Below, in pieces: positions 1-8,697 of a stretch of 64,000 nt of DNA (position 1 is the first letter of the stretch; each line of letters opens with the position of its first letter). The position numbers and the translations under genes were made by a program. The stretch is from Marinobacter persicus (GTDB lineage: Bacteria; Pseudomonadota; Gammaproteobacteria; Pseudomonadales; Oleiphilaceae): the NCBI RefSeq assembly GCF_900114155.1, contig NZ_FOSC01000009.1:62001-126000 (forward strand), read 5' to 3'. The notes under the pieces were generated by a model, which worked only from the letters and a program-made list of their open reading frames with translations, had not been told where the DNA came from and did not search any database.

Positions 1-1882
1 CGACTCTGATGCCACGGCTGCTGAGGGTATCCATGAGTGCGATGACCGGCTCGGCGCCATCGAGTAACACGCTTTCGGTGACTTCCAGCTCCAGGAAGCG
101 GGCGGGCAGGCCGGATGCTTCCAGGGCGTCGTCCACGGCGGTCAGGAAGTTTTCCCGCAGGAACTGTAGCGAGGAGATGTTCACTGCCACCGGTAACATC
201 CTTTCGCTGCTGGCGTTCAGTCGGGCAATTTCCCGGCATGCCTGGCGCAATACCCACTGGCCCAGGGGGACGATCTGGCCGGTTTTTTCCGCCAGTGGAA
301 TGAAATCGCCCGGGGAAATCATGCCCCTTTCGGGATGGTTCCAGCGTACCAGAGCCTCCACGCTGCGGATTTTGCCGCTGACTGCGTCCACAACCGGTTG
401 GTAGTGCAGGGTGAATTCGTCTTTTTCCAATGCCTGTTGCAGTTCGTTGCGCAGGAACACGCTGTCCAGGGTGCTTTTGACGCCGGCACCGTGGTACCAC
501 TGCCAGGTGTTGCGGCCCTTGCGTTTGGCGTGGTTCAGGGCCAGGTCTGCGTGCTGGATCAGCTCGTGGGGCTGTTCCATGTCCGGTGCTTTGGCGGCAA
601 TGCCGATGCTGGCACTGATGTGTAGCGTCAGGTCGCCGATCTCGAACGGCCTGGCCAGCTGTTGGAGTATGCATTCCGCGATATCAACGACTTCCTGCGG
701 GCGCTCATAGCTATTAATGAGCAGCCCGAATTCATCCCCCACCAGCCGGCCAACCAGGGTGTTCTTGTTCGAGCATAGCCGCAGCCTGCTGGCGACGGCC
801 GCCAATAAACGGTCTCCCACGGAATGGCCCAGGCCATCGTTGATGCTTTTGAAGCCGTCCAGGTCGATATCGATAAAGGCCAGGCTTTCGTTGTTTTGCT
901 GGCAGGTCCAGAAGATATTCGCCAGGCGCTCGGAAAAGGCGCTGCCGTTGATCAACCCTGTTTGCAAGTCATGGGTGGCCTGGAAGGCGATTTGGGCTTC
1001 CTGTTCCTTGCGGTAGGTGATATCCCGGCAAATGCCCCAGACACCGACAATTCTGTCATCGATTACTACCGGGAAGTTGGTCACTTCCAGGTCAATAAAA
1101 CAGCCTTCGGCTGTCCTGCCACGGGTTTCGTAGGTGATGGCATCGCCGGAGCAGGCGGCATCAAAGGCGGCCTGTGTCTTTTCCTGGTAGTCGGGGTCAA
1201 CCAGTTGATTGAAATGAGTGCCAAGCAGTTCATCTTCAGTGTACCCGGCAATGCGCTCAAGGGCGCGGTTGCCACGCTGGAAGCGCCCAGACAGATCCAG
1301 CTCGTAAACGCCGTCCGAGTGGTTGTTGAACAGCGCGCTGTGCCATTCGTGCAGTGTGCGGTGTTTTTTGCGGTCCCGCTCCCGGATCCAGGCCAGTGCA
1401 ATCAATGCGGCGGCCTGTTTCAGTTTGAATTCGGCGTGCTGTCCGGCGTTGGTTGGTTGTCTGAAATACACACAGACAACGCCTAGCAGCTCCTCGTCAC
1501 AGCTGATGACAGGATAAGACCAGCAGGCCCGGAAGCCATCATCAAGTGCCACCTGCTGGTAATCCAGCCAGTTGCCATCTTCGGCTATATCAGCGGTTGT
1601 CGACATCTCTCCGGTGCAGGCTGCGGTGACAAAACAGGGGGCGGGGGTAATCAGGGGAATCTGCTGGAGCTTTTCGAAGTAGGGGGCGGACAGTGAGTTG
1701 CACGGGATGGCCGAGAGGGTTTCCTGGCGTGAATTGAAGGCCATGAGGGAAACCGACGATCCCGGGAATTGCATTAATATCCAGTCAACAATCTCGCACA
1801 GGATCTGTCGCAATGGCGCGTGAGCGGCGATTTTCTCGTGAATGCGTTGCTGTGCGGCAAGAACGGGCAATTCGGTATTCAT
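1..1882 (-). CDS. GAF-PAS-GGDEF-EAL cyclic-di-GMP signalling protein (3' end cut by window edge)
   Basis: The reading frame is open from an ATG at 1882-1880 to the left edge, so 627 codons are visible and the C-terminus is missing. The start is preceded by GAAAGGAC. Residues about 10-165 read as a GAF-type sensor and about 175-295 as a PAS domain. The diguanylate cyclase domain follows from about 300, with a degenerate active-site motif VGDEF near residue 382 instead of GGDEF. The EAL phosphodiesterase domain has its signature EALVRW near residue 509. The window ends just before the expected DDFG segment. The protein should be cytoplasmic, since no membrane segment is visible. In this family VGDEF weakens or abolishes cyclase activity in many cases, so it may act mainly as a phosphodiesterase; that is inference. 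The downstream neighbour is unknown. Confidence 0.9.
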   Translation of the reverse strand, partial: MNTELPVLAAQQRIHEKIAAHAPLRQILCEIVDWILMQFPGSSVSLMAFNSRQETLSAIPCNSLSAPYFEKLQQIPLITPAPCFVTAACTGEMSTTADIAEDGNWLDYQQVALDDGFRACWSYPVISCDEELLGVVCVYFRQPTNAGQHAEFKLKQAAALIALAWIRERDRKKHRTLHEWHSALFNNHSDGVYELDLSGRFQRGNRALERIAGYTEDELLGTHFNQLVDPDYQEKTQAAFDAACSGDAITYETRGRTAEGCFIDLEVTNFPVVIDDRIVGVWGICRDITYRKEQEAQIAFQATHDLQTGLINGSAFSERLANIFWTCQQNNESLAFIDIDLDGFKSINDGLGHSVGDRLLAAVASRLRLCSNKNTLVGRLVGDEFGLLINSYERPQEVVDIAECILQQLARPFEIGDLTLHISASIGIAAKAPDMEQPHELIQHADLALNHAKRKGRNTWQWYHGAGVKSTLDSVFLRNELQQALEKDEFTLHYQPVVDAVSGKIRSVEALVRWNHPERGMISPGDFIPLAEKTGQIVPLGQWVLRQACREIARLNASSERMLPVAVNISSLQFLRENFLTAVDDALEASGLPARFLELEVTESVLLDGAEPVIALMDTLSSRGIRV

Positions 1883-1913
1883 CCCGGTGAGTCCTTTCGT
1901 GCAGGAATGGAGC

Positions 1914-1972
1914 TCTGACTTTTTTATTCTTAAAATCCGACGGATTGTCGTTTTCAGTTATTAAAAGTCAGA
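1914..1972. promoter_or_regulatory. Nested inverted repeats upstream of the GGDEF-EAL gene
   Basis: Perfect 10-bp arms, TCTGACTTTT at 1914-1923 and AAAAGTCAGA at 1963-1972, flank a 39-bp centre. The centre contains a second small palindrome, ATCCG-A-CGGAT, at 1935-1945. The repeats lie 32-90 bp upstream of the leftward GGDEF-EAL start and downstream of the 51-residue gene. They could be an operator for the signalling gene or a terminator-like structure for its neighbour. No factor is recognised. Confidence 0.4.
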
Positions 1973-2015
1973 AAAGCCAATCAAGTCAACAACAAACGGT
2001 ATCCTTACGTAACCC

Positions 2016-2171
2016 TTAGTTATTGGTATCTGGCGCGCTCTGCTCCGGCAGTGGGCGGATTTCGTTGATATCACCGGTTGGCACCGCAGGATCGTCTTTC
2101 ATGATCACGTAGATGCCGCCGCCAATAATGGCGATGGCGACTATGGCGCGCAGAAGGTAGGAACGGAACAT
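2016..2171 (-). CDS. Small membrane-anchored protein, 51 residues, unknown function
   Basis: The ATG at 2171-2169 is preceded by a strong GGAGG, seven bases away, which decides the start; a longer in-frame extension to 2432 has no comparable site. Residues 5-24 form one hydrophobic helix after a short basic N-terminus (MFRSYLLR). A polar, acidic and proline-rich tail of about 27 residues ends in DTNN. The shape suggests a single-pass inner-membrane protein with a short periplasmic tail. I do not recognise a family. It is transcribed in the same direction as the GGDEF-EAL gene but is separated from it by 133 bases that carry inverted repeats. Confidence 0.65.
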   Translation of the reverse strand: MFRSYLLRAIVAIAIIGGGIYVIMKDDPAVPTGDINEIRPLPEQSAPDTNN

Positions 2172-2328
2172 GCGGCCTCCTTGGTATTCAGAAACGAATT
2201 GTCTTGGTTTCCACTTTGGGGCCGAAATCGCGGGATTACAACTCTCCGCCCAAGGTCGATTCGACAGCCGCCGCTCTCGGGTTGATACTGAAACTTCATA
2301 ACCATAAAACAAGAATGGAGGTTCCGTG

Positions 2329-2729
2329 ATGACAGAGTCGCCGGGCGATTTGGTTCGGGTGCATACCGAGAACGGCATAACCACCGTGACCCTGAACCAG
2401 CCGGAAAAGCGCAACAGCCTGTCCATGCCCATGATGCAGGCGTTGTCCGAGGTGTTTTCCCAGCTGGAATATTCGGCCTGATCAATCGTGTGGTGAGTGC
2501 CGAGGTGTTGGATGAAACCGTTTATGGCTTAGCCGCCACGATTGCCGCCAAGTCCGCGTTTACCCTGAAAACCGGCAAGGAAGCGTTTTACCGTCAGGTG
2601 GAAATGCCGCTGGAGCAGGCCTATGAATATACGGCGGAGGTCATGGCCTCGAATATGGATGCCGCCGATGCCCAGGAGGGGATTTCAGCGTTTCTGGAGA
2701 AGCGTCATCCGCAATGGCGGGACGAGTAG
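2329..2729 (+). pseudogene. Enoyl-CoA hydratase (crotonase) remnant with internal deletion
   Basis: The first 50 codons from ATG 2329 (with AATGGAGG upstream) encode a typical crotonase N-terminus, containing the segment TVTLNQPEKRNSL, and stop at TGA 2479-2481. The C-terminal third of the same family begins in another frame near 2469 (IFGLINRVVSAEVLDE) and runs to TAG 2727-2729. A normal family member is about 260 residues. Only about 135 remain, so roughly 375-400 bases holding both oxyanion-hole loops and the catalytic glutamates have been lost in an out-of-frame deletion. The gene cannot make an active hydratase. Its stop is one base from the stop of the convergent DUF192 gene. Confidence 0.85.
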
Positions 2730-2730
2730 G

Positions 2731-3231
2731 TCAGCTGCCGCACTGGCTCCGGGTGACCGGCCATTCCAGCCGGTCGCCGGGGGTCAGGTCGTGTTGTTCA
2801 AAATACCCGGCATTCATTTCCACGGCATGCCAGAAAAACCGGCCTGCCGGGTAGCTCCGGCACTGGCGTGGGTTGCTGGCCTCGCAGGGTTCCATATGGC
2901 GGATGCTGACAATCACGCCCTGCTCATCCAGAAAGGCGATATCCAGCGGTATGCGGGTGTTGTACATCCAGAAGCCGGTATCGGGTGAGCGTTCCCGGGA
3001 ATAGCTGAACAGCATGCCGGTGTTTTCTGCCAGCTCTTGCCGCCACATCAGGCCGGTGCTGCGTTCCGACGGGGTTTTCGCGGTTTCCAGCACCACAGGG
3101 TGGCCGGTTGCGCCATTCTGGCCGATAAAACAGGCCTCTACCGTTGGCAGGGTCTGAGGCTCACCGGCGCTGGCGAGGTTCAGCAGGCCCAAGGCGGACC
3201 AGCCTGCCAGCAGTAAAGCCGCACGCTTCAC
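2731..3231 (-). CDS. Exported DUF192 family protein
   Basis: This is a DUF192 protein of 166 residues if it starts at GTG 3231-3229, which overlaps the upstream permease stop (GTGA) and so suggests translational coupling. Residues 2-22 form a lipid-free signal peptide ending [10 protein letters not shown], followed by the domain. Family hallmarks are visible: the segments [17 protein letters not shown] and [15 protein letters not shown], and the ending PGDRLEW. The molecular role of DUF192 is not established; exported versions are common in proteobacteria. Four cysteines in the mature part could form disulfides. Its place after an ABC-2 exporter pair suggests co-expression, not necessarily a shared job. 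A longer ATG start at 3282 would run into the permease gene and bury the signal peptide, so I reject it. Confidence 0.85.
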   Translation of the reverse strand: MKRAALLLAGWSALGLLNLASAGEPQTLPTVEACFIGQNGATGHPVVLETAKTPSERSTGLMWRQELAENTGMLFSYSRERSPDTGFWMYNTRIPLDIAFLDEQGVIVSIRHMEPCEASNPRQCRSYPAGRFFWHAVEMNAGYFEQHDLTPGDRLEWPVTRSQCGS

Positions 3232-3989
3232 GAGCGCAGCCGGTAGCCGGTTTTGAAAATCCAGGACACGGTGGCCATGCATACGGTCAGGAAGAACAGG
3301 GTCATGCCCACGCTGATGCCCACGTGCACATCAGACACTCCGTAAAAGGCCCAGCGGAAGCCGCTGATCAGGTACACCACCGGGTTGAACAGGCTGATGG
3401 TCTGCCAGACCTCCGGCAGCATGTCGATGGAGTAGAAAGTGCCGCCGAGGAACACCAGTGGTGTCACGATCATCATGGGCACGATCTGCAGCTTTTCAAA
3501 ACCGTCCGCCCAGATGCCGATGATAAAACCGAACAGGCTGAAGGTGATGGCGGTCAGCACCAGGAAGGAGATCATCCAGAACGGATGCAGTACGTCGTAG
3601 TCCACGAACAGTTTGGCAGTGGCCAGGATGATCAGGCCGAGAATCACCGATTTGGTGGCCGCGGCGCCCACATACCCCATGACGATTTCCGCATAAGACA
3701 CCGGCGCGGAGAGCACCTCATAAATGGTGCCGGAAAATTTGGGCATGTAAATGCCGAAAGAAGCGTTGGAAATGCTTTGCATGAGCAGCGACAGCATCAC
3801 CAGCCCGGGAATGATATAGGCGCCGTAACTGACATCGCCTATGTCGCCCATGCGCGAGCCGATGGCCGAACCGAACACCACAAAATACAGCGAGGTGGAA
3901 ATCACCGGCGCCAGCACGCTTTGCATGACGGTGCGCTTCATGCGTGCCATTTCGAATTTGTAGATTGCTTTTACACCGTAAAGGTTCAT
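3228..3989 (-). CDS. ABC-2 type transporter permease (YadH-like)
   Basis: Integral membrane subunit of an ABC-2 exporter, 253 residues with about six membrane helices. The start at 3989 ([13 protein letters not shown]) is chosen because GGAGAAAAG lies at the right distance; an ATG four codons further upstream (4001) is also possible. The family pattern of an N-terminal amphipathic segment, a first helix in [17 protein letters not shown] and a periplasmic re-entrant region near [13 protein letters not shown] is visible. It follows its ATPase by about 30 bases and overlaps the DUF192 gene by four bases. The substrate is unknown. E. coli YadGH is the nearest named pair, itself of uncertain substrate. 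Confidence 0.9.
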   Translation of the reverse strand: MNLYGVKAIYKFEMARMKRTVMQSVLAPVISTSLYFVVFGSAIGSRMGDIGDVSYGAYIIPGLVMLSLLMQSISNASFGIYMPKFSGTIYEVLSAPVSYAEIVMGYVGAAATKSVILGLIILATAKLFVDYDVLHPFWMISFLVLTAITFSLFGFIIGIWADGFEKLQIVPMMIVTPLVFLGGTFYSIDMLPEVWQTISLFNPVVYLISGFRWAFYGVSDVHVGISVGMTLFFLTVCMATVSWIFKTGYRLRS

Positions 3990-4019
3990 TCTTTTCTCCA
4001 TCCGAAGACCGGGCGGTGT

Positions 4020-4940
4020 TCAGTCGTGTACCAGGCCGACAAAAATCTCCTCCAGGGAGCTTTCCCGGGTTTGCAGGTCGCGGTACTCAATGCCAAGGTC
4101 ACCCAATGTGCGCAGTAGCCGGGCCACACCGGCCTGTTGTTCCTGGGCATCGAAGGTGTAGATAAGCTGGTAGCCGTCATCCGACAGTTCCACCGGTTCC
4201 AGGGTCAGTTCGCCGGGTACCTTGTCCAGTTTTTGCTGCAGGTGCAGGCGCAGTTCTTTTTTGCCCAGTTTGGACATCAACTGGTTCTTTTCCTCGACCA
4301 GAATGATTTTACCCTCACGAATCACCCCGATGCGGTCCGCCATCTCTTCGGCTTCTTCGATGTAGTGGGTGGTCAGGATGATGGTGGTGCCGTTTTCCCG
4401 CAGTTTACGCACCATTTCCCACATATCCCGGCGCAGTTCCACATCCACACCGGCGGTGGGCTCGTCCAGGAACAGGATTCGGGGCTCGTGGGAGAGCGCC
4501 TTGGCAATCATCACCCGGCGCTTCATGCCGCCGGAGAGGGACATGATGCGGTTGTTGCGTTTGTCCCACAGCGACAGGTCCTTCAAGACCTTTTCGATGT
4601 GTTCGGGCTTGGGTGGCTTGCCGAACAGGCCCCGGCTGAACGACACCGCGTCCCAGACTTTTTCGAAGGAATCGGTGTGCAGTTCCTGGGGCACCAGGCC
4701 GATGGCCTCGCGGGCCTGGCGATAATTACGGACGATGTCGTAACCGGCCGCTTTCACCTCACCGTCGGTTTTATTGACGATGCCGCATATGATGGAGATC
4801 AGGGTGGTTTTGCCGGCACCGTTGGGGCCAAGCAGGGCAAAAATCTCACCGGAATAGATATCCAGGTTCACGTCTTTGAGAGCCTGAAAACCGCCCTGGT
4901 AACTCTTGTTAAGGTGTTTTACGGAAATATCCGGTTGCAC
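4020..4940 (-). CDS. ABC-2 transporter ATPase (YadG-like)
   Basis: Cytoplasmic ATPase of 306 residues that powers the adjacent permease. Walker [10 protein letters not shown] is at residues 38-46, the signature LSGGMKRR near 140, Walker B ILFLDEPT near 160, and the switch histidine in [11 protein letters not shown] near 195. The C-terminal about 80 residues after the nucleotide-binding domain are a typical ABC-2 extension. The start codon is GTG at 4940-4938 with AAGGTGG about nine bases upstream. The operon reads ATPase, permease, DUF192. The substrate cannot be read from the sequence; members of this group export drugs, lipids or polysaccharides. Confidence 0.92.
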   Translation of the reverse strand: MQPDISVKHLNKSYQGGFQALKDVNLDIYSGEIFALLGPNGAGKTTLISIICGIVNKTDGEVKAAGYDIVRNYRQAREAIGLVPQELHTDSFEKVWDAVSFSRGLFGKPPKPEHIEKVLKDLSLWDKRNNRIMSLSGGMKRRVMIAKALSHEPRILFLDEPTAGVDVELRRDMWEMVRKLRENGTTIILTTHYIEEAEEMADRIGVIREGKIILVEEKNQLMSKLGKKELRLHLQQKLDKVPGELTLEPVELSDDGYQLIYTFDAQEQQAGVARLLRTLGDLGIEYRDLQTRESSLEEIFVGLVHD

Positions 4941-5076
4941 GGCACCACCTTGTCTGTTGAACCTGCCTGAGTGGAATAGCCGGGCATTTTCTCACGCTGA
5001 CCGGTATTTAGAAACCTTTGCCCCGGCAGCAAATACCCGCATAATGCACGGCTGACAATAAAACACGGGGACCACT

Positions 5077-5532
5077 ATGTTACGCGCTTACCTCGCCATA
5101 GGTTTAGTTATTGCTGTTATTGGCATCACCATTTTCAACTCGGGCGACAAACCCTGGATTGGTGGCGGTGAGGCCTCCGCCAACGCCCGTTGTGATGTTC
5201 TTGAGGAAACCTGCTCCTGGTCCACCCGTGAAGGGCAGTGGAGCGCGCAACTGAGCGCCGGCGAATCCACCGAACAGGGCGTGGAATATCACCTGGAGCT
5301 GAATGCCCCGGTGGCTCCGGAGCGTTTCCTGGCGGTATTGCGTGGCCAGTCCATGTACATGGGCGAGTACCCGGTGCCGCTGAAGAAAACGGCGGAAGAC
5401 CAGTATTCCGCCACCTTCACGGCACCGTTTTGCGCCACTGGCACCGACATGATGTGGCACATCAGCCTGCAAAGCGGCCAGCGCAAGCTGGAAATGGACA
5501 ACCCGCGGATGATCTTCAACGCGGTCAAATAA
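5077..5532 (+). CDS. Membrane-anchored protein of unknown function
   Basis: The protein has 151 residues. A hydrophobic helix at residues 2-20 (LRAYLAIGLVIAVIGITIF) without a clear cleavage site suggests an N-terminal inner-membrane anchor with the rest in the periplasm. The domain has a cysteine pair near residues 39 and 46 (CDVLEETC) and a beta-rich, tryptophan-containing pattern (YHLELNAP, MWHISLQSG). I do not recognise the family. ACACGGGGACC before ATG 5077 is only a weak ribosome binding site. The gene is monocistronic, divergent from the ABC-2 operon and convergent with the fused permease gene, whose stop is 11 bases away. Confidence 0.75.
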   Translation: MLRAYLAIGLVIAVIGITIFNSGDKPWIGGGEASANARCDVLEETCSWSTREGQWSAQLSAGESTEQGVEYHLELNAPVAPERFLAVLRGQSMYMGEYPVPLKKTAEDQYSATFTAPFCATGTDMMWHISLQSGQRKLEMDNPRMIFNAVK

Positions 5533-5543
5533 ACGCCGTCTGG

Positions 5544-7010
5544 TCAACAGGTTGGCAGGGTTTGCAGGGCCAGCCTGCGGCGAATGTAGCGGCCGAGGGT
5601 GTCGACACCGATATTGAGCAGGGCGGTGATCAGGATCAGCAGCATGGCCCGGTCAAAACGCAGTTCCTGGATGGAGCTGTCTACGTAGAAGCCCAGCGTG
5701 TAAATGCCCAGAATGCCGAGAATGGCCGTTTCCCGCATGATGATTTCCCACCGATAAAACAGGAAGGCCAGGAACGGGCGGTAAAGCCTTGGCACCAATT
5801 CCCAGCTGTAACGGACAAAACCCCGGGGTGCATCGGGCCGCAGGTGAATGGTGCTGCTCTGGCGCCCGATCAGGTGGCCGATAATACCACCGTTGTGTAA
5901 CGCCAGCGCCACTACCGCCGGCAACATGGAGGGCCCCCACAGTTGCAGCAGAATATAGGCAAGAATGTACTCGGGGGTGGAGCGGGCAATTACCAGCAGC
6001 ACATGCCCGGAGGTGCGCCGTACCGGGCCGCCGAAATGCCGGGATATGAGGGGAAAGGCCAGTAACGACAGAATCCCCGTTGCCACCAGGGCTATCTGGG
6101 TTAACACCACGGTGTTCCAGATGCCGGGCAACGCCTCGTTGGCCATCACATCACCCAGCCACGGCAGCAGGCCTGCCAGCCCTTCGCCCTCACGCAAGGG
6201 GGCGGGCACAATGTCTTCCGTGAAAAAGCGTTCCACGTTACCCCAGACGATCGGCATGCCTTCGCCGAGGAAAAACGGGGCGGCCAGTATGAAAACCGGC
6301 AACAGCTTCGGGCGCACCCAAAGCGGCATGGTGGCGATCAGGACATAGAACAGGATGAGCATGGCGCCGGCGTCGGAATACATGCCCATGGAAAACGAGG
6401 ACTCCAGGTAAAAGCCGAGAGTGGGCAGGCCCACGAAGCCGAGAATAGCCGAAGAGCGCAGGCCGCATTCCAGTCGATAGGCGGTGTAGGTGCGTAATTG
6501 CACCCAGCAGTCCGGCACTTTGGCATACAGGAAAGCGACCGCCCGGTTGGTGCCCGGCGGCAGCAGCCGGCCCGGTTCCGGGTCAGCTTCCTCGAAGATT
6601 TCCGAATACACTTTGGCGAAAATGCCAGCGTAGGGGATGGCGATGGCCAGCACGCCCGTGAGCGGGTGGAAGCCGAAAAACTGCAGGAAAATGAGGGCCC
6701 AGAACAGTTCATGAATCGCACGGATAAACGCGCAGAACAGGCGCACCGGCAACCAGCGATACGCCAGCGACAGCAGAAACCCGAATACACTGCCCAGGGT
6801 AACCCCGACAAAGGCAAAAGCCACGGTGCGGAGCAGGGCGGTGGCCAGGCCCTCGGTGCTGAAGAAATTGGGCGTGGCCACACCCAGGAAGAACTGGCCC
6901 AGATCCTGCCAGGGATTGGCCGTGGTGATGGCAATATCGGCCACCAGAAGTCCACCAATGGCGATGGCCAGGAAAATGAGGCTGGTTCTGACGGTCGGGT
7001 AGGCGAGCAT
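5544..7010 (-). CDS. ABC importer permease, two PhnE-like domains fused in one chain
   Basis: Inner-membrane permease of 488 residues. It holds two tandem BPD-type permease domains (about 20-225 and 275-480), each with the cytoplasmic coupling loop and a C-terminal AILG-LG-FY-SS block: SSAILGFVGLPTLGFYLESS in the first half and ETAILGILGIYTLGFYVDSS in the second. Phosphonate-type permeases are usually about 260 residues and dimerise, so one chain here supplies both halves. It is the last gene of a PhnD-PhnC-PhnE-like operon, four bases after the ATPase stop. From memory, this fused form accompanies the PhnD-like binding proteins annotated as putative selenate transporters; the substrate is therefore inferred, not shown. 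Confidence 0.85.
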   Translation of the reverse strand: MLAYPTVRTSLIFLAIAIGGLLVADIAITTANPWQDLGQFFLGVATPNFFSTEGLATALLRTVAFAFVGVTLGSVFGFLLSLAYRWLPVRLFCAFIRAIHELFWALIFLQFFGFHPLTGVLAIAIPYAGIFAKVYSEIFEEADPEPGRLLPPGTNRAVAFLYAKVPDCWVQLRTYTAYRLECGLRSSAILGFVGLPTLGFYLESSFSMGMYSDAGAMLILFYVLIATMPLWVRPKLLPVFILAAPFFLGEGMPIVWGNVERFFTEDIVPAPLREGEGLAGLLPWLGDVMANEALPGIWNTVVLTQIALVATGILSLLAFPLISRHFGGPVRRTSGHVLLVIARSTPEYILAYILLQLWGPSMLPAVVALALHNGGIIGHLIGRQSSTIHLRPDAPRGFVRYSWELVPRLYRPFLAFLFYRWEIIMRETAILGILGIYTLGFYVDSSIQELRFDRAMLLILITALLNIGVDTLGRYIRRRLALQTLPTC

Positions 7011-7014
7011 TGGG

Positions 7015-7665
7015 TCAGTAAAGGGTCATGATATCTGCGGGCGTGAGTTCGGCTGCGGGCGCATCCAGAGCCACCAGGCCATCTTTGATACCAACAATGC
7101 GATCACAGTATTTCAGCGCCATGTCCACATCGTGCAGGGCAACCACGCTGGTGGGGAACTGCTCGACCAGATGCTCCATTACCTGGTGCGCCAGCAGCCC
7201 GTCCAGGGCGGAAATGGGTTCATCGGCCAGCAGCAGCGGCGCCTGCCGGTACAACGCCCGGCCGATGGCCACGCGCTGGCGTTGGCCACCAGACAACGAA
7301 GCCGCCGGTGTCCACTGTTTTTCTTCCATGCCAAGCTGGCCAAGCAGGGCGGCAATGGCCTTGCGGTCTGTTTTGAAAGGACGTAACAGCGTCCAGGTGT
7401 TGTACCACAGGCTGTGTTCATGCAGTTGCCCCATGAACACGTTGTGGAACACCGGCAGGGCATTGACCAGGCCCAGATCTTGAGGGATCAGGGATGCCTG
7501 TTGTTCAGCATGCTGGTACATAAGCCGGATCAAGGTGGACTTGCCAGCACCACTCTTGCCCACCAGCGCCACGTGCTCGCCATCCCGGATATGCAGGGAA
7601 AGCGGGCCAACCACCTGCTTTCCCGCAAAACTGGCGGTCAGACCGTCAAATCGGATTTCCGGCAT
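7015..7665 (-). CDS. ABC importer ATPase, PhnC-like
   Basis: ATPase of 216 residues, compact for the PhnC group. Walker A GKSGAGKST is near residues 36-44, the signature LSGGQRQR near 122, Walker B LLLADEPISALD near 145, and the switch histidine in VALHDVDMAL near 178. Its ATG overlaps the stop of the binding-protein gene (TAATG), and its stop is four bases from the permease start, so the three genes form one operon. It should energise uptake of the ligand captured by the periplasmic protein. Absence of any phosphonate-lyase gene nearby argues against a phosphonate catabolic operon. Confidence 0.9.
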   Translation of the reverse strand: MPEIRFDGLTASFAGKQVVGPLSLHIRDGEHVALVGKSGAGKSTLIRLMYQHAEQQASLIPQDLGLVNALPVFHNVFMGQLHEHSLWYNTWTLLRPFKTDRKAIAALLGQLGMEEKQWTPAASLSGGQRQRVAIGRALYRQAPLLLADEPISALDGLLAHQVMEHLVEQFPTSVVALHDVDMALKYCDRIVGIKDGLVALDAPAAELTPADIMTLY

Positions 7666-8540
7666 TAATCGAGAATTCCGATTTTTTCAGCGGTATCTTC
7701 AATCGCCTGATAATCGCTGTTGGAGGCAGGAATGAACGAAGAACGGGGGAAATTGTTCAGCAGCTCCGGATCGTCAAGATCAAGCAGGGCCCGGGTCACT
7801 TTTTCCTGGAAACCCTCGCCAAAACGTTCGTCCACATCGCCCCGGATGGTCCACTGGTAGTCCGGATAGGTGGGTGTCTCCCAGATAACCTCGACAGCAT
7901 CGGTGTCCACATTGCCGTTGGCCAGCTCCTGCTCCCATACCTGGAAGTTCAGCGCTCCCACCTGATAGGTACCGGCTTCCACCAGCCGCAGGGTGCGGGT
8001 GTGGTTGCCGCTGAAGCCCACGCGGGAGAACATCTCGTCGGGCGACTGTCCGAACGTATCACGCAGGTAGAATTCCGGCATCAAACGGCCTGATGTTGAC
8101 CCCTTGGAGCCAAAGGTGAAGGTCTTGTCCTGCAACTGGTCTTCAAGGGAGGCAAAATCGTCCACCGGTTCGATACCCGCTGAGGTATTGGCAATGAAAT
8201 AGCTCCGGAATGCCTGGTCTTCCTCACCCTGGGCGATGGCTTCAGAGCCCGGCACCAGCCGACGTGCCTGCACACCGGACAGGCCGCCAAACCAGGCCAG
8301 CTGCACCTGGTTGTTACGGAACGCGGTAACCGCCGCGGCGTAGGATTTCACCGGTACGTAACGCACGTCCACATCCAGTTCTTCGGACAGGTAATCGGCA
8401 ACGCCGCTGAAACGCTCCACCAGTTTGGTTTCGTCCTGGTCCGGAATCGCTGTAAACACGAAAGTATCAGCCAGGGTGGGCGCTGCGGCCAGGGATAAGG
8501 TGGCGGCAGCCAGCACAGACATCATTCGACTCAGTTTCAT
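7665..8540 (-). CDS. PhnD-like periplasmic binding protein, putative selenium oxyanion importer
   Basis: Type II periplasmic binding protein of 291 residues with a signal peptide cleaved after about residue 24 (ends AAAPTLA). The first lobe contains the segments YLSEELDVDVRYVPVKSYAA and QLAWFGGLSGVQAR; the middle has FTFGSKGSTSGRLMP, the usual oxyanion-binding serine/threonine region of PhnD homologues. This exact style (AIPDQDETKLVERFSGVADY, FGGLSGVQAR) matches the group annotated as putative selenate ABC transporter binding protein, as far as I remember that family. The divergent neighbour is a SenB-type glycosyltransferase, which supports a selenium role. Phosphite or phosphonate remain possible ligands. 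Confidence 0.8.
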   Translation of the reverse strand: MKLSRMMSVLAAATLSLAAAPTLADTFVFTAIPDQDETKLVERFSGVADYLSEELDVDVRYVPVKSYAAAVTAFRNNQVQLAWFGGLSGVQARRLVPGSEAIAQGEEDQAFRSYFIANTSAGIEPVDDFASLEDQLQDKTFTFGSKGSTSGRLMPEFYLRDTFGQSPDEMFSRVGFSGNHTRTLRLVEAGTYQVGALNFQVWEQELANGNVDTDAVEVIWETPTYPDYQWTIRGDVDERFGEGFQEKVTRALLDLDDPELLNNFPRSSFIPASNSDYQAIEDTAEKIGILD

Positions 8541-8587
8541 TCTTATTCCATCCGTTGAAGTCAGGTGTATTCGTTAGCTTAGTACCC

Positions 8588-8628
8588 TCAAGGATACCTT
8601 GAATCCGCGGTACTCTGAACCTGATATA
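8588..8628 (+). promoter_or_regulatory. Candidate senB promoter with palindromic operator
   Basis: A palindrome TCAAGG-ATA-CCTTGA at 8588-8602 sits in the 157-bp divergent region between the importer operon and the glycosyltransferase gene. Its right arm overlaps a -35 candidate TTGAAT (8599-8604), followed after 17 bp by TGATAT (8622-8627) or after 18 bp by GATATA. The palindrome resembles MerR-family operators in style. On the minus strand TTGAGG in the same palindrome could be a weak -35 for the importer, so one regulator could act on both sides. No regulator gene is adjacent. Confidence 0.45.
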
Positions 8629-8697
8629 CGTGAAAAGCCTTTACCTGGAGCAACTGAAAATGCAGACTTTTTCAAACAATGACGGATTACTTTAATT

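Noticed and set aside
3144..4118. Long rightward reading frame opposite the ABC-2 permease gene
   Set aside because: It is a codon-bias shadow: composition is rich in His, Gln and Gly, and the opposite strand encodes a clear ABC-2 permease and DUF192 protein.
7015..8540. Phosphonate catabolism operon
   Set aside because: The transporter is PhnCDE-like, but no C-P lyase or phosphonatase gene accompanies it and the divergent gene is SenB-like.
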